This document shows positions 9,212 through 16,624 of a DNA stretch of 51,928 bases, piece by piece; positions within the stretch are counted from its first letter, which is position 1, and the number at the start of each line of letters is the position of its first letter. Below the pieces are notes generated by a model, which did not search any database, was not told the DNA's origin, and worked only from the letters and a program-made list of their open reading frames with translations. Source of the stretch: Planctomycetaceae bacterium (GTDB taxonomy: Bacteria; Planctomycetota; Planctomycetia; Pirellulales; Thermoguttaceae). The stretch covers positions 1-51,928 of the forward strand of contig JAAYAY010000054.1 in the NCBI GenBank assembly GCA_012719125.1, written 5' to 3'. The translations under genes and the position numbers were made by a program.

Positions 9212-9973
9212 CTATTTCTTCCTTGCCCCGGCGATAATACCGACGAAAGGCTCGACCTTCAGACTCGCACCGCCGACCAGGGCACCGTCAATATTGGGTT
9301 GGGCCAGCAATTCGGCCGCGTTGTCGGGCTTGACGCTGCCGCCATATTGAATCCGTACAGTCTCCGCAACTTCCTTATTGTAGCGATCTTCCATCAATTT
9401 GCGAAGGGCGAGATGCACTTCTTCCGCCTGGGCGGGCGTGGCGACTTCGCCGGTTCCAATGGCCCAGACCGGCTCGTAGGCAATGACGACCTGCTTCATC
9501 TGGTCGGCCGTCAGGCCCGAGATGGACCCGTCGAACTGCCGGCGAATGACGTCCATGGTCTTGTTGGCCTTCCGTTCCGCCAGAAGTTCGCCCACGCACA
9601 CGATCGGAATCAGGCCGGCCGACAGGGCGGCATGGACCTTCAAATTGACGTCCTCACTCGATTCGCCGAGGATGTTCCGCCGCTCGCTGTGCCCCAGGAT
9701 CACGTACCGGCAGCCCACGTCCTTGAGCATGGCACCGCTCAATTCGCCCGTGAAGGCACCGTCGGGCTCGTGATACATGTTCTGGGCACCGACGCCGACC
9801 TTGGAACCGGCCGCCGCCTGGGCCACGGCCGACAGATAAACGCTGGGGGGGCAGACGGCCACGTCGACGTCGTCGCAATCGGCCGTCGCCTTGACGAGAC
9901 CTTCGACGAGTGCCACGGACGAAGCCAGATTGAGGTTCATCTTCCAGTTGCCGGCAATGAAGGCGCGTCGCAT
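9212..9973 (-). CDS. tpiA: triosephosphate isomerase
   Basis: 253 residues with all catalytic features: N9-W10-K11 (GNWKMN), catalytic His in VILGHSERR, catalytic Glu in VIAYEPVWAIGTG, and the phosphate-gripper region IQYGGSVKPDN and GALVGGASL. It interconverts dihydroxyacetone phosphate and glyceraldehyde 3-phosphate. AGGAG lies upstream of ATG 9973. First gene of the tpiA-secG-yicC-gmk-rpoZ-coaC-coaB run. Confidence 0.97.
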   Translation of the reverse strand: MRRAFIAGNWKMNLNLASSVALVEGLVKATADCDDVDVAVCPPSVYLSAVAQAAAGSKVGVGAQNMYHEPDGAFTGELSGAMLKDVGCRYVILGHSERRNILGESSEDVNLKVHAALSAGLIPIVCVGELLAERKANKTMDVIRRQFDGSISGLTADQMKQVVIAYEPVWAIGTGEVATPAQAEEVHLALRKLMEDRYNKEVAETVRIQYGGSVKPDNAAELLAQPNIDGALVGGASLKVEPFVGIIAGARKK

Positions 9974-9998
9974 CGAGGCTGTACTCCTGTCGCTTTAG

Positions 9999-10074
9999 TG
10001 TCTTTGTGCTGGACTTGTGCGCATGGTACGCGCATGTTCGTGAAGGTTGGGCCGCGGACTTGCCCCGCCTTGGG
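9999..10074 (+). repeat. dispersed ~76-bp repeat, copy A
   Basis: Begins GTGTCTTTGTGCTGGACTTG and ends with TTGCCCCGCCTTGGG. A close copy, with about eight substitutions, lies inverted at 33753-33829. Both contain a near-palindromic TGCGCATGGT(A/G)CGCGCAT core. Copy A sits immediately upstream of tpiA and reads away from it. The frame is kept across copies (SLCWTCAHG..), but only as a small part of unrelated ORFs. Confidence 0.85.
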
Positions 10075-10370
10075 GCCGGGGATCGGGCTGCCGCAGGCCG
10101 GCGCGTAACCCGCCGGCAGGCTGTATGTTGGGTTTCGTGGTCCACCCCGCTCGGGTGAATGGACTCAGGTATCGGCCTGCGGGACGTCCGGCGTTGAGCC
10201 GATCGCCGACAGTCCGAGACAGGATCTCATTCGTCCGGCGGGGAACCAAACCACGTATCATCGCCCAGGGCAGGGGATCACACAAGGGGGGGTATGCATG
10301 GGCCGTGTGGGATGTCTGTCCGCCACCTGACTCACGGAGCCACATCTCCCCCATAAGTCTGTCGAGGTAC
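10075..10370. other. intergenic DNA between the tpiA side and the zinc-ribbon/TPR gene
   Basis: GC-rich. I see no conserved coding frame even though an in-frame extension of the next gene reaches back to 10047; that extension is Arg/Pro-rich and unlike a protein. A candidate promoter lies just downstream at 10371-10400. Confidence 0.4.
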
Positions 10371-10400
10371 TTGACGAGGTCCACCCGTGATTTGCATCAT
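10371..10400 (+). promoter_or_regulatory. candidate sigma70-like promoter
   Basis: TTGACG at 10371-10376, an 18-bp gap, then CATCAT at 10395-10400. It would give a leader of about 55 nt before GTG 10461. Matches are partial, so confidence is limited. Confidence 0.4.
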
Positions 10401-10460
10401 GACGAGCACTTCTTCGTCCTGCACAAGCTCCGCCAGCCTCTTTCGAGGGGGAACACCGAC

Positions 10461-11477
10461 GTGTCAGACCTGCCTTTCAAGTTTCACTGGGTTGACAGCA
10501 ATGGCCAACCGGCCGGATTCCTCGCCAAAAAGGGGTGCGTGAGCGGCGACACGATCACGCTCGACGGCACCCAAATCCCCATTGCAGCGATCGCGGCCGC
10601 GGACGTCCGCAGCCAGTATCTCGTCCTCTCCGTTGCCCAGAAGGGAGGGGACGTCGCCAATATCGTCGTGCAGACCGCCAAGGCGAAGACGATCAAGGAG
10701 GATCTCGGCCGCTTGCGGAGCGCCATCTGGGCGGATATGCACCACAAGGAACTGGACGAACGAGGACTGGGACACACCTTTCGACAGGCAACCTGCCCTG
10801 TCTGCGGCGCCACCCTCGACCTGACCGGCAAGGACGACACGCCGCAGATCAGTTGCGGCTTCTGCCACACGATCACCACGCTCCAGTCGCCGGACGGAAT
10901 GCCGATCACCGAGATCGAGCGAGGGTACCGGCTGTGCGACGAGTGCGGCATGTACAGCGTTCCGCGCCAGTTCACCATCTTCTATTTCTACTTCCTCCTC
11001 TTCGTCTACGGTTGGAGGTCGCGGACTACCTGGCGCTGCCCCGGCTGCATGCGCGGCGAAGCCTGGAAGATGCTGTTCGGCAACCTGATCTTCGTCCTGG
11101 GCGTCCCCACCGCCCTGATTCAGCTCTTTCGCTCCTATGGCGGCACCGATATCGGCGGACTCTACCCTGGCCTGGACGCGGCCAACCTTCGCGCCACTCA
11201 AGGCAACCTGACCGGCGCCATCGAAGCCTATCAGAAGATTCTCGCTCGGCGGCCGGTCTCGGCCGGAGTGAAGTTCAATATCGGCCGGTCGTTCGCCATG
11301 CAAGACCGGCTTGCCGAGGCCGCCACGATGTTTGAGTACTCCCTGCTCGACTGCGGCAACTATCAACCGGCGGCCGCGGCACTGGCCGCCTGCTATGAGA
11401 AGCTCGGCGAGACCGAGAAGCTGGCCGATCTGAAGAAACGGTGGGATCAAGACGATGGGGAAGACGAAAAGGAATGA
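10461..11477 (+). CDS. zinc-ribbon, two-TM, TPR protein of unknown function
   Basis: 338 residues from GTG 10461, which follows a GAGGGGG site; everything upstream in frame looks non-coding. Residues 1-90 form a beta-rich domain of unknown type. Four CxxC pairs follow (112/115, 132/135, 159/162, 193/196), suggesting two zinc ribbons. The third and fourth pairs flank a hydrophobic segment (about 171-186), and a second hydrophobic segment is at 205-223. A TPR-like helical repeat (about 238-330) ends the protein. Not a known enzyme. Its stop overlaps the ATG of the next broken frame (ATGA at 11474-11477). Confidence 0.7.
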   Translation: MSDLPFKFHWVDSNGQPAGFLAKKGCVSGDTITLDGTQIPIAAIAAADVRSQYLVLSVAQKGGDVANIVVQTAKAKTIKEDLGRLRSAIWADMHHKELDERGLGHTFRQATCPVCGATLDLTGKDDTPQISCGFCHTITTLQSPDGMPITEIERGYRLCDECGMYSVPRQFTIFYFYFLLFVYGWRSRTTWRCPGCMRGEAWKMLFGNLIFVLGVPTALIQLFRSYGGTDIGGLYPGLDAANLRATQGNLTGAIEAYQKILARRPVSAGVKFNIGRSFAMQDRLAEAATMFEYSLLDCGNYQPAAAALAACYEKLGETEKLADLKKRWDQDDGEDEKE

Positions 11478-11782
11478 GGCAGATGCTCTTCGGTTCCATG
11501 GTGGCGATCATCGTCATTCCACTGGAATCTGGATCCTTGCCACGGTTCCACCGAAAGTCCCTCAGGAACCGGTGACCACCGACGCGCAATGGCAGGCTGC
11601 CCTGTCAAACGGCGACGGCGACGCGCCGGGAGAACCGCACGGTCCTCTTGGGGCAAGAAAAGCAGCAGGCTCTCTCCGAGCGCCGCTGGCGGGAAATCGG
11701 GATTACCGGCAGTCCAGCGGACGGCACGGCGGAGCGTGCCTGCTCTTTGCAGTTCCCCTGGGCGACGAGTGGGTATCGCTGA
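11474..11782 (+). pseudogene. possible frameshifted small membrane protein gene
   Basis: ATG 11474 overlaps the stop of the preceding gene as ATGA, a coupled start. The first frame gives MRQMLFGSMVAIIVI, a membrane-like start, but stops after 33 codons. The neighbouring frame continues sensibly as TGIWILATVPPKVPQEPVTTDAQW. A third frame then gives RRENRTVLLGQEKQQALSERRW and stops at 11780-11782. Two frameshifts would rebuild one small anchored protein of about 100 residues. It could equally be chance or sequencing error. Confidence 0.35.
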
Positions 11783-11865
11783 GCAACCGCGACAAAATGG
11801 CATCGTGCCTCGAGGCGGCTGACGCCTAAGAGTGATTGTGCTGGACCGGTGCCAACCCGAAACAC

Positions 11866-11909
11866 ACGAAACAAGGCCTTGCAGCGATCGCCACAAGGCC
11901 TTGTTTCGT
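11866..11909 (-). terminator. hairpin terminator, probably the original terminator of tRNA-Phe
   Basis: Perfect 16-bp arms (ACGAAACAAGGCCTTG at 11866-11881 and its complement at 11894-11909) around a 12-nt loop. Read on the minus strand it ends in a T-rich stretch. It lies 12 bp beyond the displaced tRNA 3' end at 11921, where the tRNA terminator would be before the element inserted. Confidence 0.7.
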
Positions 11910-11920
11910 AACGACTTCCG

Positions 11921-11965
11921 AAGTGGACAGGACCAGAGTTGAACTGGTGACACCTGGATTTTCAG
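11921..11965 (-). repeat. attL: 45-bp duplicate of the tRNA-Phe 3' half
   Basis: Identical over 45 bp to 21311-21355, covering the anticodon loop, T-arm, acceptor 3' strand and 3 bp beyond. The sequences diverge at once on both sides. This is the displaced 3' fragment left when an element integrates into a tRNA gene. The 5' half is absent, so it is not a second tRNA gene. Confidence 0.93.
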
Positions 11966-12096
11966 GGGCTAAATATCCAGGGGTCTACACCGGGCCTCGT
12001 CACCTGAAAGCCTGTATCAGAACCACGTTAGCAGAGTCTTGCACGTATTGCAAGTACCGCCCCTAATGCAAGCCTTAGGTGTAGTTTCGGGGGCAG

Positions 12097-12290
12097 AAGT
12101 GTAGCCAAGTGTAAGGCGGGGTGTTTCTTTCGACACCTGGACGGGCGGAGCAGTTCTGTCTGAATCGCAAGTCGGTAAGTGCTACCAGCTTGCGAAAACC
12201 GACACGTTGCCGGCTACACTTGAAAACGTGAATATAGTCACTTCCACCCATCGTGTGCATGTCCGGGGGCAAGTGTAGTCAAGTGTAGTT
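12097..12290. promoter_or_regulatory. left cluster of AAGTGTAG octamers (candidate integrase arm sites)
   Basis: AAGTGTAG at 12097, 12271 and 12281, AAGTGTAA at 12107 and inverted CTACACTT at 12214-12221, with a weaker GGTGTAG near 12079. The 12097/12107 and 12271/12281 pairs are spaced 10 bp start to start, about one helical turn. The same octamer recurs at the opposite end of the element beside the integrase start. Spaced short repeats at both ends are typical of the P and P' arms of tyrosine-integrase att sites. The whole 11966-12368 stretch carries no gene. Confidence 0.65.
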
Positions 12291-12315
12291 CAACCCCTGT
12301 CTGCCAACCAAAAAA

Positions 12316-12339
12316 CCCCGCCGACAATCGCCGACGGGG
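12316..12339 (-). terminator. terminator after the DUF3102-ParB gene
   Basis: On the minus strand a CCCCG...CGGGG hairpin with two internal mismatches is followed by a run of six T. It lies about 30 bp beyond the stop of the gene at 12369-12971. Confidence 0.6.
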
Positions 12340-12368
12340 CTGGAAGTGCCTCATCCGTGATCGGGGGG

Positions 12369-12971
12369 CTACTCAATTCCCATGTCGTCCAGCAGATCAT
12401 CTTGTGGGCGATGCGTGCGGCAGACATTCATCGATAACACATAACTGATCGGGTCAATATTCTCGTCCAGGTTGATCGTCTTGGGTTTGATTCCCAGTTC
12501 CCGGCACGCCCGTAAACGGGCACGTCCGTCTAGCAGTTGCCCTTTGAAGAACGCGATAGGAACGACCTGTCCGCTTTCGGCGATGTCGGCCTTGAAGGCC
12601 TCGTACCCAGGACCGTCGAATTCCGGAATGATACTCAACGCAGGGTGGATCTCGACTCCCAAGTCAACAACACTGGAATCAGTCAGAAGTCGAATCGCCT
12701 CTCGAATTGACAAATCCGCCACGCGTGTCGTTTTTGCCTCCAGTTCCGACCACCGGTTCGCAAACGTCATGTACCGCTGGGCGGTCCGATCGGAACCATT
12801 GAAGTTCTCTTTCAGCCAGTTGCCCCAGTCTCCATGTTGACACTGCTCTTTCGCCTGGAGAAGCAACTCCCCGGCCTCACGAGCATGCTGCAATGCAGAC
12901 TCGGCCGCCTTTTCAAACTCTTGGTGGTGTCTGTTGATCTCCGTTGCCAAGACAACCAAATCGGTTTTCAT
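12369..12971 (-). CDS. DUF3102-like plus ParB/sulfiredoxin-fold protein
   Basis: 200 residues from ATG 12971 (GGAAAGG upstream). Residues about 5-95 are helical and match the DUF3102 pattern (AREAGELLLQAKEQCQHGDWGNWLKENFNGSDRTAQRYM). Residues about 110-180 look like a ParB N-terminal fold, with GYEAFKADIAESGQVVPIAFF and the GQLLDGRARLRACRELG core. ParB-like folds bind DNA sites or CTP and nucleotides, so a role in plasmid-like maintenance or regulation is possible. No ParA gene is near. Last gene of the element, followed by a terminator. The ParB part is the surer call. Confidence 0.7.
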   Translation of the reverse strand: MKTDLVVLATEINRHHQEFEKAAESALQHAREAGELLLQAKEQCQHGDWGNWLKENFNGSDRTAQRYMTFANRWSELEAKTTRVADLSIREAIRLLTDSSVVDLGVEIHPALSIIPEFDGPGYEAFKADIAESGQVVPIAFFKGQLLDGRARLRACRELGIKPKTINLDENIDPISYVLSMNVCRTHRPQDDLLDDMGIE

Positions 12972-13055
12972 GTCGATACCTTTCCGGAAAAACGCCCGCC
13001 GGCAGCCCCCGGTTTCCGGTCCGGGAACCGCCAGCAGGCAAAGGTTAATCAACCG

Positions 13056-13280
13056 CTATCTCTTCTTCAACGCCTCGAATTCGACCACGAGCCGGCAGTT
13101 CAACGCATCGGCCAGCTTTTCGAGGATGGCCACGTTCGGGATGTTCTCGCCGTCCTCGATTCGCCTAACCGTGTGTGGTGATACTCCGGCCCGCTTGGCC
13201 ACCATATACCACGAAAGGCCAGCAGCTTTGCGAGCCTCTTTCACAATCCGTCCGATGTTTGACTTCTGCCTGTTGGCCAT
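13056..13280 (-). CDS. XRE-family helix-turn-helix regulator (candidate repressor)
   Basis: 74 residues from ATG 13280, with AAGGAACC upstream. Nearly all of it is one XRE domain: IGRIVKEARKAAGLSWYMVAKRAGVSPHTVRRIEDGENIPNVAILEKLADAL. This is the size of a Cro/C1-type switch protein or antitoxin. It has its own promoter at 13303-13331, separated from the capsid gene by a terminator, so it can be expressed while the structural genes are off. It probably controls the lysogenic state of the element; its operators are not identified. Confidence 0.85.
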   Translation of the reverse strand: MANRQKSNIGRIVKEARKAAGLSWYMVAKRAGVSPHTVRRIEDGENIPNVAILEKLADALNCRLVVEFEALKKR

Positions 13281-13302
13281 GTTCGTGGTTCCTTGTGCTC
13301 TC

Positions 13303-13331
13303 ATTATTGCCAACGGTGACAATAGAATCAA
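13303..13331 (-). promoter_or_regulatory. promoter of the XRE gene
   Basis: On the minus strand TTGATT (13331-13326), a 17-bp gap, then AATAAT (13308-13303), close to the sigma70 consensus. It would start transcription about 15-20 nt before the ribosome site of the XRE gene. Confidence 0.65.
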
Positions 13332-13599
13332 TGCCCCCTCGTGAGGGATAAGACGAAATTCCGCCCCGCAATTTCCCGCCAACGGGTGGACCCCCGCCAG
13401 AATCAACGAGGATGCCCCTAGAATGCGTCCGGCCGCCCAGACGGCTCGTCTATCGGGTCGGGTGACGATCTCGCAGCCACGGGCACGGTGGTGAGAAAAA
13501 AAGAGCCGGCCGACGGATGGGAACGGCTTGCCGTAGCACATGTACTCCGAAAAACCCCGCCGGCCGATTCTCGATTCTCAGTGTACCCCAAATAGCAAA

Positions 13600-13634
13600 G
13601 CCGGATGGGGCCCGGTTGAAAAACCCCACCCGGC
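13600..13634 (-). terminator. terminator of the capsid operon
   Basis: 11-bp arms with 10 paired positions (13600-13610 with 13624-13634) around a 13-nt loop, about 25 bp beyond the capsid stop, followed on the minus strand by TTTGCTATTT. Confidence 0.55.
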
Positions 13635-13657
13635 CTGCCTCGCAGGAGAAGGGAGAC

Positions 13658-15028
13658 TCAAGATCGCTCGGCCAATGTCACGCACCACGACAACGAATCC
13701 CCGGCATTCGGCGTCATCGCCTCAGCCCACAACGGAGAACCGTCGCCACGCAACTTGCAGCGATAGTACGAGGAATCGGAAGTGAAACCTGCATGAACGG
13801 ATTTCTCCACCACCACCTCTTGCCGCATCGCGAGTGCGTATTGGGTGGGATCCACCAGCACGATATCGCCAGCGTTGCCGAGTCCTGGCAGCTTTTCCGA
13901 GATTTCGACAGGTCGGCCGAAGAGGGTAAACCGGCCATCGCTCTCACGAAACGGCGTGTACGTCGTATCGCCAACGAGACTGGCAGAACCCGCCACGTCA
14001 ACGTGAACATCCATCGTCAACAACGGAACAATGCAGGTGGGATTGATACACCAAATTGCGTTCTTGTAGCAATTCGGATGCAACCGTGCGAACATATCAA
14101 CCAGGTTTCGGAACCAAATCGTATCGGCTGTCTGATTGGCAACCTTTGCAACCTCAATACGCGAACCGGCGCTGAGGGCGCCCAACGGTTGGCCCGCGCC
14201 GGTGCCGCGGAAAAGGTCGTAATCGAGCTTCCAGGCGGTCGCGGTAATCAGAGCACGCCCCAGCATCCGCTCATAACTGGAAGCATCGGCAAGCAATTCA
14301 TTCGATGCCCGAGTCAACAGCAACAACTTGTGAGCGTGAAACGCGACCTGTCGAGTCTTCGGCGTTTGTGGGGAAGCCGTTGCGAGTTCCTCTTCCCACG
14401 CAGCAATGATTCCACCGAAAAGCGTACTGGTGTGATTGTTGCCGTCGAAACCACTGACCTTCAGTTCATCCGATGTCATCGGGAGTTTCAAGCAGCGTTT
14501 CACCAAAATCGTTTCCTCGATCGCCGCGTCGAGGAACATGTTGGCAAATTGGCTGGGGACGAGAAAACCCCCATCGGAGTCAATACCCTCGCTCGCCGCC
14601 GCTCGGAGTCGCTGGTCGAACCGGCCGCTGTCGAGGCATTGCAGCCACTCGCCGAATGATGCAAAACCATCGGTTTGCCTCTGTTGACCGAAAAGCCGAT
14701 CGGCCACACTGCCGCCATCGTTTCCGAGAAGACCCCGAGGTGGTGACGGGGAGCTGTAGCCGTTGTATTCAAGAGCAGGGTCGCGCGTCTGCCGCTTCTG
14801 CGGCGCTTCGTTCCACTCTGTTTGGCAACGATTCGCCTCGCGAACCAGATCGTCGATCCGGTCGCACTCTTCGGTTGAAAGTTCGCGACCCTCGGCCTTC
14901 GATCGGTCGACGATTGAGTGAGCTTGAGCCAAATAGCCGTGCTTTTCGATCATCAAAGGATGAGACGGTTCGGGTTTCGCAACCGTCGGGCCGGTCGGGT
15001 GGGGGTCGAGTTTGACTGTGGGAGGCAT
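13658..15028 (-). CDS. HK97-fold phage major capsid protein
   Basis: 456 residues. Residues 1-130 form a charged helical segment like the scaffolding (delta) domain of HK97 capsids (SKAEGRELSTEECDRIDDLVREANR). The capsid fold follows with its typical start (SEGIDSDGGFLVPSQFANMFLDAAIEETILVKRC). KLLLLTRASNELLADA and LDYDLFRGTGAGQPLG then match conserved parts of the family. AAGGA lies upstream of ATG 15028. No portal or protease gene is adjacent, so processing of the delta domain would depend on a helper or host protease. It is followed by a strong hairpin. Intact, with codon use like the neighbouring element genes. Confidence 0.92.
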   Translation of the reverse strand: MPPTVKLDPHPTGPTVAKPEPSHPLMIEKHGYLAQAHSIVDRSKAEGRELSTEECDRIDDLVREANRCQTEWNEAPQKRQTRDPALEYNGYSSPSPPRGLLGNDGGSVADRLFGQQRQTDGFASFGEWLQCLDSGRFDQRLRAAASEGIDSDGGFLVPSQFANMFLDAAIEETILVKRCLKLPMTSDELKVSGFDGNNHTSTLFGGIIAAWEEELATASPQTPKTRQVAFHAHKLLLLTRASNELLADASSYERMLGRALITATAWKLDYDLFRGTGAGQPLGALSAGSRIEVAKVANQTADTIWFRNLVDMFARLHPNCYKNAIWCINPTCIVPLLTMDVHVDVAGSASLVGDTTYTPFRESDGRFTLFGRPVEISEKLPGLGNAGDIVLVDPTQYALAMRQEVVVEKSVHAGFTSDSSYYRCKLRGDGSPLWAEAMTPNAGDSLSWCVTLAERS

Positions 15029-15223
15029 ATCAGTTTTCCTTTACGGAATGAGAACATTGATAGAAACAAACCAATGATGCCTCGCACTCGAAACTCTGCC
15101 GCGTGCTCAGTCACCCTGCCGTCCGGGGGTACGTCGAAGCTCTGCCGACGATTGGCCGGAGGGGTCGACCCGTTTCCCGTCGCCGCCTGAAACTCGGCCA
15201 GGCGGTCGACGGGAACAAAGGGA

Positions 15224-15475
15224 TCAACTCGCGTCAATATCGTTATCAGCGGCCCGCTCGATCGCCGCCGCCGCTGTTTCTCTGTCGCCGTGCTCCGCCG
15301 CAAAAGTCTCGTCGCCCAGCCACCGATCCACGTCGATCGCTCGGAACCGGACCGTCCTCGCACCCAACACGACCGGCCTCGGTGCTAAGCCGCTGCCAAC
15401 CCATCTCGTGAGAGTGCTACGAGTAATCTGGAGTCGCTCGCACAACTCCTTGACGGTGAGCATTTCGATCGACAT
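15224..15475 (-). CDS. AlpA/MerR-like helix-turn-helix DNA-binding protein
   Basis: 83 residues with a winged-helix excisionase-like domain: LTVKELCERLQITRSTLTRWVGSGLAP, then the wing VRFRAIDVDRWL. Such proteins act as excisionases or as transcription activators (AlpA type). Here it sits between the small terminase and capsid genes, away from the integrase, which favours a role as activator of the structural gene over that of Xis, though either is possible. Confidence 0.75.
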   Translation of the reverse strand: MSIEMLTVKELCERLQITRSTLTRWVGSGLAPRPVVLGARTVRFRAIDVDRWLGDETFAAEHGDRETAAAAIERAADNDIDAS

Positions 15476-15530
15476 GGCTATCGCCTCCCGGGGCTGTATG
15501 AATATCTATGCAACAGTAACTATGCAAATC

Positions 15531-15932
15531 CTACCGCGTGACACAATATGAGTCAAGGGCCGCCTGCCGATCCGCAGCCAACCGCTCCAGGAAGTCCTGC
15601 GTCGTCTCAGACGCGTACTCCAGGCGTAGCATGGCGAATCCACGGAGAGCCTGGTGGCGAAACTCCCGCTCCAGTTTGGCAGCAGGGTGCACGTGGATTG
15701 CTCCCGTGGATTCCGTCCGGCAGACAAGCCCCTCGGTATCAACCAAGGCCTTCGCCGCGTCTGCCCTGTCGAGTGCGTGCAACGATTGTGTGAGGATCTC
15801 CAGCCGGGTGGACGACCATCGGGCGTCGGCTGCGAGTGCGGCCCTCCAGAGGGATCGCGACTTTTCCGAAAGCCCTGTCGGTGGCTCGGGAAGCGGAAGT
15901 GGTTCGGGTGGTGATTTCGGTTTTCTGGCCAT
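15531..15932 (-). CDS. P27-family phage terminase small subunit
   Basis: 133 residues from ATG 15932 (GGAG 9 nt upstream). The Pro-rich start followed by PPTGLSEKSRSLWRAALAADARWSSTRLEILTQSLHALDRADAA, then HPAAKLEREFRHQALRGFAMLRLE, fits the P27 small-terminase pattern (helix-turn-helix plus oligomerisation helices). It recognises the packaging site and recruits the large terminase. No large terminase gene is in the element. It would let the element redirect a helper's packaging motor to its own DNA. Confidence 0.75.
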   Translation of the reverse strand: MARKPKSPPEPLPLPEPPTGLSEKSRSLWRAALAADARWSSTRLEILTQSLHALDRADAAKALVDTEGLVCRTESTGAIHVHPAAKLEREFRHQALRGFAMLRLEYASETTQDFLERLAADRQAALDSYCVTR

Positions 15933-16055
15933 GGCGGTGTGCTCCAACTTTTAATGTTTTCAATTTGAAAAGCTCAAAATTCGCACGCGCAAAATCGAGA
16001 GAGGCATGCGGTAGAGGTGGGGTGTGGTTGAAACATCAAACCACCCACTGGGGGG

Positions 16056-16412
16056 CTATCTCTGTTGCTCCTTCGCTGACTTCGCGTTGTGACAGGCGAG
16101 ACACAATACTCTCCAGTTGCTGACGTCCCAGAACAGCCGTGGATCGCCTCGGTGTGGTCTGATGTGGTCAAGTATCGTCGCCGGCTCGATGCGTCCAGCG
16201 GCCTCACAGGCGACGCACAGGGGGTGTCGAATCAGGTATCGCCGCCGTGCTTCCTTCCAGCGATAGCTCCCGTACCATTTTTGGGATTGGGCTCGCCACG
16301 GTGCCCGCTGTCCGCCGCTGCCTCCCTTGGCCTTGCAGGCATCGCACTTGCCTGAGCTGGCGAGGTTCGGACAACCTGGGGTCGAACATGTTTTGAGGGG
16401 TTTGCTGGGCAT
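16056..16412 (-). CDS. HNH endonuclease (phage packaging type)
   Basis: 118 residues from ATG 16412 with a strong GGAGG 8 nt upstream. Four Cys near the N-terminus (CSTPGC, CDAC) form a zinc knuckle. The HNH core is HPLCVACEAAGRIEPATILDHIRPHRGDPRLFWDVSNWRVLCLACHNAKSAKE, with the DH pair, Asn and final His in place. Phage HNH proteins of this size beside a small terminase help cos or pac cleavage in packaging. The upstream stop is two bases away, so translation is coupled to the 69-aa gene. Confidence 0.88.
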   Translation of the reverse strand: MPSKPLKTCSTPGCPNLASSGKCDACKAKGGSGGQRAPWRAQSQKWYGSYRWKEARRRYLIRHPLCVACEAAGRIEPATILDHIRPHRGDPRLFWDVSNWRVLCLACHNAKSAKEQQR

Positions 16413-16414
16413 GG

Positions 16415-16624
16415 TCAATTTCCTCCGTCGGTCCGGTCGGTCATCGTCGCCGTGTGGTGCAACAGTCGCAGCCGCTGGAAGTGCGACCCGGTGAATCGCC
16501 TGGGCTCCGCGAGGGGCGGGGTTGGTCGCTGTGGTCGGGGTCGGTGTGCTGCCTGAAGCCGTGCGGCTCGCCGTGTTGGTGCGGATCCCTTGTAGGCGGT
16601 CAACCACGATTCGAGTAGGGTCAT
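16415..16624 (-). CDS. small basic protein, unknown, coupled between primase and HNH
   Basis: 69 residues. Its ATG (16624-16622) overlaps the primase stop as ATGA and its own TGA is two bases before the HNH start, so it fills the gap exactly. AAGG lies upstream. The product is Arg/Pro/Thr-rich and basic with no visible domain (MTLLESWLTAYKGSAPTRRA...). The tight coupling on both sides is the main evidence that it is real. Function unknown. Confidence 0.6.
   Translation of the reverse strand: MTLLESWLTAYKGSAPTRRAARLQAAHRPRPQRPTPPLAEPRRFTGSHFQRLRLLHHTATMTDRTDGGN

Larger units (their letters stand above)
13281..13657. other. intergenic control region between capsid gene and XRE gene
   Basis: Holds the XRE promoter (13303-13331), the capsid terminator (13600-13634) and, around 13500-13560, GC-rich hairpin-forming sequence with A/T runs. 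No coding frame was recognised. Confidence 0.5.

Noticed and set aside
11921-11965. Possible second tRNA-Phe gene
   Set aside because: Only the 3' half is present; the acceptor 5' strand and D-arm are missing. It is the attL duplicate.
13517-14659. 380-codon plus-strand ORF opposite the capsid gene
   Set aside because: Antisense to a strong HK97 capsid match and without any motif.
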